Assembly (NCBI GenBank): GCA_963700495.1
Contig: CAVOXT010000001.1
Coordinates: 1,178,001 to 1,242,000, forward strand
Direction of reading: 5' to 3'
Origin: JACCTU01 sp963700495
GTDB lineage: Bacteria; Actinomycetota; Thermoleophilia; Gaiellales; Gaiellaceae
Length of the DNA stretch: 64,000 bases
The notes under the pieces were generated by a model. The model made no database searches, was not told the origin of the DNA, and saw only the letters and a program-made list of their open reading frames with translations. A program made the translations under genes and the position numbers. Positions 58,780-64,000 of this stretch are shown here, in pieces (position 1 is the first letter of the stretch; each line of letters opens with the position of its first letter).

Positions 58780-59586
58780 TCAGAAGGATAGCAGCGCGAC
58801 GCCGGCTGCGACCAGCCCGGCGCCTACCAGACGGGCTCTCCCGACTCGCTCGTGCAGGAAGATCGCGGCCAGCACGACGACGATCACGACGCTCGTCTCG
58901 CGAACTGCGGCGACGGGTGCCGCGTCGGCCAGATCGAGGGCGAGCAGGACGAAGAGGTATGCGAGCGTCGCAGCAGCCGCCGCGGCCGCGGTCGCCGGGC
59001 TGAGCTCCGCTCGAAGTGCTTCGGGACCGCGCCGCCGCCAGATCAGGGCGAGGTAGACGAGGCCCGGGACACCGATGACGAGCTCGAAGTACGCAACCGG
59101 GTTGGCGTGCTCGATGCCCCCGTTGTCCAGCAGCGTGTAACCGGCGATGCAGACGGCGAGCATCAGCCCGAGCGCCACTCCGCGTCCGTCCGGATTTCGG
59201 AGCCGTCGGACGAGCAGCACACCGATCGCGACGAGCAGGACGCCGAGCGACTCCGTGGCGGTCGCGGAGGCGATGCCGACGAGGAGCACCAGCACGGGAG
59301 CGAGCCCCCGCGAGACCGGGTACACGACGCTGAGCTCCGCCCGCTCGTACGCGAACGCCAGGAGTGCGAAGTACGCCAGCTCGAATGTGCCGGAGCCGAT
59401 CGCCCAGGGCACCACGTCCCGCTCGACGTCCCACGTCGCCGCCGCGATCGGCGCAAGTGTCACCGCCGAAAGTCCGAGCACGACGGCAGTCGCCGCCTGG
59501 ACGTCGTGCGCGCGCGCGAGCAGCAGGTTCCACGCCGCGTGGAGGAAAGCCGCGGCGAGCGCGAGTGCGAGGGCCGACGCCGGCAC
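58780..59586 (-). CDS. EamA/DMT-family transporter
   Basis: A 268-residue membrane protein with ten hydrophobic helices in two EamA repeats. FLHAAWNLLLARAHD opens repeat 1 with YPVSRGLAPVLVLLVG as its typical end; repeat 2 ends in VVVLAAIFLHERVGRARLVGAGLVAAGV. DMT proteins export metabolites or drugs; the substrate is unknown. The GTG at 59586 lies two bases after the dtd stop, so the two are likely co-transcribed. A hairpin follows the gene. Confidence 0.88.
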   Translation of the reverse strand: MPASALALALAAAFLHAAWNLLLARAHDVQAATAVVLGLSAVTLAPIAAATWDVERDVVPWAIGSGTFELAYFALLAFAYERAELSVVYPVSRGLAPVLVLLVGIASATATESLGVLLVAIGVLLVRRLRNPDGRGVALGLMLAVCIAGYTLLDNGGIEHANPVAYFELVIGVPGLVYLALIWRRRGPEALRAELSPATAAAAAAATLAYLFVLLALDLADAAPVAAVRETSVVIVVVLAAIFLHERVGRARLVGAGLVAAGVALLSF

Positions 59587-59588
59587 GG

Positions 59589-60008
59589 CTAGAGGATGAT
59601 CGTGACGGGCCCGTCGTTGACGAGCTCGACCTGCATTCGCGCCCCGAAGACGCCGGTCTCGACCGGGACGCCGAGAGCGCGAAGCTCGTCGCAGAACCGT
59701 TCGTAGAGCGGCTCGGACTCCTCGGGCCTCGCCGCGTCCGTGAACGAGGGGCGATTCCCCTTCGCCGTGTCGGCGATCAGCGTGAACTGGCTGACGACGA
59801 GCGCCTCGCCGCCGACGTCGAGCAGCGAGCGGTCGAACTTCCCGTCCTCGTTCTCGAAGATCCGAAGGTTTGCGACCTTCGCGGCAAGCCGGTCGGCCTC
59901 TGCGACGCCGTCTCCGCGCGCGACGCCGAGGAGCACGCAGAGGCCCGCGCCGATCTCACCGCCGGGCGTCACCCGGGCACGCGAGACCCGCTGGACGACA
60001 GCTCTCAA
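59589..60008 (-). CDS. dtd: D-aminoacyl-tRNA deacylase
   Basis: A 139-residue Dtd that removes D-amino acids (and glycine from tRNA-Ala) mischarged on tRNA. MRAVVQRVSRARV is the standard start; SQFTLIADTAKGNRPSF and the Gly-cisPro region NDGPVTI are intact. The start codon is TTG at 60008, which fits the family N-terminus. It lies downstream of the TPR gene and two bases upstream of the EamA transporter. Confidence 0.94.
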   Translation of the reverse strand: MRAVVQRVSRARVTPGGEIGAGLCVLLGVARGDGVAEADRLAAKVANLRIFENEDGKFDRSLLDVGGEALVVSQFTLIADTAKGNRPSFTDAARPEESEPLYERFCDELRALGVPVETGVFGARMQVELVNDGPVTIIL

Positions 60009-60035
60009 CCTCGGCCGAGTATCGACGATCCGTGT

Positions 60036-60417
60036 CTACTGGTCGGGACTGTCGGGAGTGTCGAGCCCGGCGAGGTCGCGGATCCGCGCCTCGTAGTGCG
60101 CCGTGCCCGGGCTCATCGAGCTGGCCAGCTTGTAGTGGCCGTTCGCCTCCTGGATGCGCCCCTGCTTCTCGAGGCACTCGCCCGAGGGCGTAGTGGGCGT
60201 AGTCGTCGGTCGGCGCGAGCTCGAGCAGCGCGCGGAACTCTGCTTCGGCCTCGTCCCACCGGCCCATTCGGAAGTACGCGATCCCGAGCGACTCGCGGAT
60301 CGAGGCCTTTTCCGGCTCGCGCTTCTTCGCCTTCTCGAGCGCAACGGTCGCCTGCGCGGGCCTGCCCTTGCGCAGATGCGCGCGGCCTTGCTGGAAGAGG
60401 TCATACGTGTCGCTCAT
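60036..60417 (-). CDS. Tetratricopeptide repeat protein, apparent frameshift
   Basis: A small soluble protein of about 126 residues with three TPR-like helical hairpins: YDLFQQGRAHLRKGRPAQAT, IRESLGIAYFRMGRWDEAEAEFRALL and YAHYALGECLEKQGRIQEANGHY. The frame breaks after YAHYALG; removing one base from CCC at 60181-60183 restores the third TPR and a TAG at 60036. TPRs mediate protein contacts; no partner can be assigned. The ATG overlaps the nucleotidyltransferase stop as ATGA. Confidence 0.82.
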
Positions 60418-61106
60418 ACCGTCCTCAGATACGTGAAGTTCTCCTCCACCAAGTCAAGCGGATCCGTCAAGTCCCGAGTCTGTCCGATCTCGACTGCCGC
60501 AACCGGCACGCCCGCGTCGACGGCCGCCTGGAAGGCGTTGCCGAGCTCGTACGGCGGAGCGTCGCTGCGGAGGTACTGAGCGACCTCATGGGTCACGATC
60601 CAGAGCGGCGCAGCCGCGAGCGGGTTCGCCGGGTCGTCGTCGAGGACCCGCGTCACCCGCCCGTCGGTGCTGGCAACGGCGTGACGGTGCGGCGGCGCAG
60701 GTGGCGGGTCGCGTCGGACGGCGATCGCCGCGCTGCCCCCGGCGGCGGCGAGCAGCCGGGCGACGTCACCGCGGCCGAAGACGGTGTCTGCCCCCGCGAC
60801 CAGGCACGGCAGCTCCACGCCGGCTTCGAGCGCTCGGGCGACGGCGTCTGCGGAGCCGTCGGGCCTCGGCTGGTCGGCGTAGTCCACCTCGAGCCCCCAG
60901 GCGCGGCCGTCCCCGGCGAGGGCCCGCACCTGCTCGCCGAGGTGCCCCGTGACGACGATCACCCGGGTGATCCCGGCTCCCGCGAGCTCGCGCAGGAGCG
61001 TGCCGAGGACGGGCCGGCCGTCGATCGGGAGCACGGGCTTCGCCCAGCGCTCGGTCAGCGGACGGAGCCTTCGGCCCTCGCCCGCGGCCATCACGACCGC
61101 GTGCAT
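60414..61106 (-). CDS. NTP_transferase (sugar nucleotidyltransferase-like) protein
   Basis: A 230-residue protein with the nucleotidyltransferase fold. VVMAAGEGRRLRPLTERWAKPVLPIDGRP is the nucleotide-binding start with the G-x-G-x-R-[LM] signature, and LVAGADTVF holds the metal-binding Asp. It probably activates a sugar-phosphate or similar alcohol phosphate with a nucleoside triphosphate, as in GlmU, RfbA or MurNAc-1-phosphate uridylyltransferases. The specific sugar is unknown. It follows the transglutaminase gene with adjacent start and stop, and is coupled to the TPR gene. Confidence 0.85.
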   Translation of the reverse strand: MHAVVMAAGEGRRLRPLTERWAKPVLPIDGRPVLGTLLRELAGAGITRVIVVTGHLGEQVRALAGDGRAWGLEVDYADQPRPDGSADAVARALEAGVELPCLVAGADTVFGRGDVARLLAAAGGSAAIAVRRDPPPAPPHRHAVASTDGRVTRVLDDDPANPLAAAPLWIVTHEVAQYLRSDAPPYELGNAFQAAVDAGVPVAAVEIGQTRDLTDPLDLVEENFTYLRTV

Positions 61107-63305
61107 CTAGGTGAGGCCGAGTGAGCGGACGGAGACGAGCCCGCGGGTGCGCTCCCACGCCGAGAGCTGCCGCCGGAGACCGCGCTCGATCCGCCGCAGC
61201 TCGCGGCGTGCACGTCTCGAAGCCTCGCCCGCCTGCTCGGGCCGGCCGTAGCGCGCGGTGTTCAGCGCATCGATGAACGGTGTCGGATCGAGCCCCGCCT
61301 GGCCGCGCAGGACTTCGCCGAGCTCCTGGAGCGTCGCGCTCTCGGGGACGTCGAGCCGCTGGTCGGCGAGGAACGCCGCGACCTCGCGGCGGCAGGCGGC
61401 GGCGACCTTGCGGGGGTCGCGCGTCACGAAGCGCAGCTTCCGAAGCGCGAGCTTGAGCAGGGCGATCCCGCCGGCGAGGGCGATCGCGGCGAGCGCGAGC
61501 AGCCGCAGCAGGCTCCCCTGGTCGCCTCCGTCCGAGCGTCCGGAGACGTCGCCCGGGATGTCGCGGCCGGCGAGCGCGCTCTGATCGCCGCGATCGAAGC
61601 GTTCGGTGTCGAGCTTGAAGTCTGCGGCGTCGAGCCCGGCCCCGATCGCGGCGCTCACGGCGGCGGGGTCGAAGCTCAGCGAAGACGCGCTATAGGCGCC
61701 GTCGAGCTCGCCGCGGCCGGGGGTCGGGTCGAACGGCAGCCACCCGTAGCCGCGGAACCACACCTCGACCCAGGTGTGCGCGTCGTGGTCGGTCACCGTC
61801 CAGCGACCGTTGTTCTCGTCGTACGAGCCGGTCGTGAAGCCGGCGCCGACTCGCGCCGGGATCCCCAGGTAGCGGAGCATCAGCGCCATCGCGCCGGCAA
61901 AGTGCTGGCAGTACCCGCGGTGGGTCCGCGTCACGAACTCGACGAGCGGCGGCAGGTCGCCGCGCGTCGTCGGGCTCTGGTCGTAGACGTAGCTCGCCCC
62001 GTCGCGGAAGGAGCTCTCGAGCGCGACGGCCGCCGCGTACGGGCTCGACGCGTCGCCTGCGATCGCGAGCGCGCGCTCGTAGAGCGGCCGGTAGTCGTCC
62101 AGCCGCGGATTGTCGGCGAAGATCTTCTCCATCGCCGTCCGCCGGCCGGGGGAGCCGAATGCAGGCGAGGGCGGGGTGAAATACCGCGTCTGGACGATGA
62201 GGTACCGGTCGAGAGCGGCAGGGTAGACGGGCGCAGAGCGCGCCAGCACGCGCGGCGACGGCCGAACCGCGTAGCTGTACGAGGTGTACGTGGAGCCGCG
62301 AGGCACGGTTCCGGGGACGTACGCAGTGCCGTTCAGCGAGTAGAGAATCGTGTCGAAGTCGGCGTCGTAGCGAACCGGCACGCTCGCCGCGACGAGCCGG
62401 TTGTCCTGAAGCGCCTCGACCTTGACGTCCGCGCGAAGCTGCCGGTCCTTCCGTTGTGCGGCCGGCGGGAGCAGCGGGTCGACGACGGGATCGCGCTGCA
62501 CCGCGAGCGTGGACTCGATCCAGTAGTCCCCGTTGAAGACGTCGAGGGTCGTCGCCCGCCAGTAGCGCGAGATCGGCGGCGCGTGGATCGTCAGCACGGT
62601 CGTCTTCTTGGCGGGCCAGACGAGTGCCGCGTAGTTCGAGTCCCAGACGTAACCGACGCTGACGGACACGTCGTTACGCCCGGGCTCCCACTTCTCCCAT
62701 CGGATGAACGCCCCCTTGGCCACCGTCGGAACGCCCGCGAGGACGACCGCGACTGCGATCACGAGGGCGCCGGCGACGGCGACCTGGCGAAACCTGATCG
62801 TCGACGAGAGCCCGCCCAGCACGGCGAGCGCGGCGGCCAGGATGACTGCGCCCCGCTCGAAGGTGTTCGAGCTGGTCATGAGCGTGGAGGGCCACGCTGC
62901 ACCGGCAACGAGCAGGCCCGCCGCGAGGAGCGCCCGCTGCTCCGCGACCGCGAGAGACACGGCGAGGGTGAAGCCGAGCACCGCGAGCACGACGAGCCCG
63001 TGCATCAGCGGCTGTTGGTCTGCGTGGAAGGGCAGCGCCACGTCGTAGTAGAGAAAGAAGCCGTCGGCCGCTCGGTTCCAGGCTCCGCGCGGCGACGCCG
63101 TCCCGAGCGCGTAGTTCAGCGCGAGCACCGCCGCGACGGGGACGGCTGCGAGGCGCCAGCTCCGGCGCGGCAGCAGGGCCGGCAGGATGCCCACGAGCAC
63201 CGCCCAGAGCAGCAGACCCCCGCCGACGGCATCCTGCTCGAGACGCAGCCAGCTCGCCGTGAGCACGATCGCGGCGAGCAGCCCCAGCAGCGCCGTTCTA
63301 GCCAT
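61107..63305 (-). CDS. Membrane transglutaminase-like protein (TgpA family) with DUF4129
   Basis: A 732-residue protein. About six membrane helices occupy residues 1-200; an extracellular domain with DUF3488-like and transglutaminase folds follows. The core is THRGYCQHFAGAMALMLR (catalytic Cys), DHDAHTWVEVWF (His) and WLPFDPTPGRGE (Asp). A further helix (about 585-610) and a cytoplasmic DUF4129-like domain (CRREVAAFLADQ) complete it. Such proteins are almost always encoded next to MoxR and DUF58 genes, as the DUF58 gene is here (8-base overlap). The exact substrate is unknown. Confidence 0.9.
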   Translation of the reverse strand: MARTALLGLLAAIVLTASWLRLEQDAVGGGLLLWAVLVGILPALLPRRSWRLAAVPVAAVLALNYALGTASPRGAWNRAADGFFLYYDVALPFHADQQPLMHGLVVLAVLGFTLAVSLAVAEQRALLAAGLLVAGAAWPSTLMTSSNTFERGAVILAAALAVLGGLSSTIRFRQVAVAGALVIAVAVVLAGVPTVAKGAFIRWEKWEPGRNDVSVSVGYVWDSNYAALVWPAKKTTVLTIHAPPISRYWRATTLDVFNGDYWIESTLAVQRDPVVDPLLPPAAQRKDRQLRADVKVEALQDNRLVAASVPVRYDADFDTILYSLNGTAYVPGTVPRGSTYTSYSYAVRPSPRVLARSAPVYPAALDRYLIVQTRYFTPPSPAFGSPGRRTAMEKIFADNPRLDDYRPLYERALAIAGDASSPYAAAVALESSFRDGASYVYDQSPTTRGDLPPLVEFVTRTHRGYCQHFAGAMALMLRYLGIPARVGAGFTTGSYDENNGRWTVTDHDAHTWVEVWFRGYGWLPFDPTPGRGELDGAYSASSLSFDPAAVSAAIGAGLDAADFKLDTERFDRGDQSALAGRDIPGDVSGRSDGGDQGSLLRLLALAAIALAGGIALLKLALRKLRFVTRDPRKVAAACRREVAAFLADQRLDVPESATLQELGEVLRGQAGLDPTPFIDALNTARYGRPEQAGEASRRARRELRRIERGLRRQLSAWERTRGLVSVRSLGLT

Positions 63306-64000
63306 CGGCCGCCGTCCGCGTCACCGCAGCTGCCAGCACGCGCTGGAGATCGTCGCCGCGGCGGACCACTGCTACGGGCACGCCGGAGGCCTGGAGCCTC
63401 AGGAGCCCCGGCTCACGCGAAGCCCGCGCTCCCGAAAAGGTCGGCGCGTCGACGTACACGACCGAGACGCGGCGCTGCGCGAGCCCGCGGTGGACGAGAC
63501 GGTCGACGAGGTCCGGATCGAGCCGGGCGGTGACCACCGCAAGCTCGAACGCCCGCGCGGCCGGGCCGGAGTCGTCGGCGAGGAACGCCGAGAGCGGCAC
63601 CTGCCCGTCGCGCTCGGTCGCCGCGAGGACCTCGAGCGCCTCGCGCCACTCCCCCATCGCGGTCTGCACGCGGACGACCTCCTGCCGAAGCGAGTTGACG
63701 ACGAGCACCGCCCGTCGGTCGCGCACGACCTGTGCGCGCAGCAGTGAGCCGGCGGCGCGCACCTGCGCGTCGAAGCTGTCGTGCGTTCCCGAAGGACCGT
63801 GGGCGTCGAGCAGGATCGCGACCTCGTCGCGGGGCTCGTCCTGGAGCTCCTTGACCATCAGCCGCCCACGGCGCGCGGTCGTCTTCCAGTGCACCTTCGC
63901 GGAGCGACTCGCCCTCCTCGTACTCGCGCACGCTGTGGACGTCGAACCCGGACGGCCGGCGGAGCAGCACACGGCGGCCGCCGTGCTCTCTCCTGCCGCT
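63298..64000 (-). CDS. DUF58 domain protein, partial at the window edge, apparent frameshift
   Basis: The end of a DUF58 gene that enters from the right edge. RRPSGFDVHSVREYEEGESLR in one frame joins KVHWKTTARRGRLMVKELQDE in the next; the DUF58 signature is REY...G..R.VHWK.TAR. A single extra base near 63897-63901 explains the break. Downstream come VAILLDAHGPSGTHDSF (MIDAS-like start of a vWA-type region) and a helical C-terminus. DUF58 proteins act with MoxR ATPases and transglutaminases in envelope maintenance. The start of the gene lies outside the window. Confidence 0.85.
   Translation of the reverse strand, partial: AAGESTAAAVCCSAGRPGSTSTACASTRRASRSAKVHWKTTARRGRLMVKELQDEPRDEVAILLDAHGPSGTHDSFDAQVRAAGSLLRAQVVRDRRAVLVVNSLRQEVVRVQTAMGEWREALEVLAATERDGQVPLSAFLADDSGPAARAFELAVVTARLDPDLVDRLVHRGLAQRRVSVVYVDAPTFSGARASREPGLLRLQASGVPVAVVRRGDDLQRVLAAAVTRTAADG

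Noticed and set aside
1..64000. tRNA, rRNA, insertion sequences, prophage genes or attachment sites
   Set aside because: Intergenic gaps are all under 300 bases and none shows a tRNA-like fold, transposase, integrase or terminal repeats.

Overview
The window is a dense, high-GC bacterial chromosome segment with no rRNA, tRNA, insertion sequence, prophage or CRISPR array that I could see. Gene content points to an actinobacterium, most likely a deep-branching one such as Thermoleophilia (inference): RNase Y plus RNase J, MurT/GatD, RodZ, recA-recX, the succinylase lysine/diaminopimelate (DAP) pathway, two RpoD-type sigma factors, heavy GTG/TTG start use and many 1-4 base start/stop overlaps.

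Layout. 1-10.7 kb: the 3' end of uppP, an exported protein of unknown function, two RpoD-family sigma factors flanking a PHP phosphatase, a lone class II glutamine amidotransferase, a homing-endonuclease-associated-repeat protein, a bifunctional GGDEF/HD-GYP membrane protein and a subtilisin with three kinds of internal repeat. 10.9-20.7 kb: murT-gatD (plus strand), Nudix-dut-hflX (minus), then a plus-strand dapE-dapC-dapD-DUF4389-M48 protease run. 20.7-24.6 kb (minus): dapF-miaA-membrane protein-miaB. 24.7-26.3 kb: a TolB-like protein and a divergent LysE-type exporter. 26.3-32.9 kb (minus): rny, recX, recA, thpR, cinA, rodZ and a small membrane protein. 32.9-38.0 kb: a nucleoside-type BMP ABC transporter. 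38-49.7 kb: ftsK, a ribbon-helix-helix/HTH protein, an unknown helical protein, rnj, dapA, dapB, an M16 protease, (plus strand) an L,D-transpeptidase, pnp and rpsO. 49.8-58.7 kb: a short gamma-glutamyltransferase homologue, a zinc ribbon protein, ribF, truB, nrnA, rbfA, DUF503, infB, ylxR, nusA and rimP. 58.8-64 kb: an EamA transporter, dtd, a TPR protein, a nucleotidyltransferase, a transglutaminase and a DUF58 protein.

Read from right to left, the core is the widely conserved Gram-positive supercluster for translation, RNA decay and recombination (rimP-nusA-ylxR-infB-rbfA-truB-ribF-rpsO-pnp-M16-dapBA-rnj-ftsK-rodZ-cinA-recA-recX-rny-miaB-miaA-dapF-hflX), here with a nucleoside ABC transporter and thpR inserted. 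DAP synthesis is spread over three places: dapE/C/D, dapF and dapA/B.

Quality note. Ten genes, including the normally essential ftsK, infB, ribF and rimP, are each split by one apparent single-base frameshift. Several lie in short G or C runs where removing one base restores a perfect family sequence. I treat these as assembly or sequencing indels and annotate each as one gene. The largest non-coding stretch is 27877-28137 (261 bases), so no gap exceeds 300 bases. The most unusual observations are a DapF homologue in which both catalytic cysteines are serines, and the repeat-rich subtilisin.
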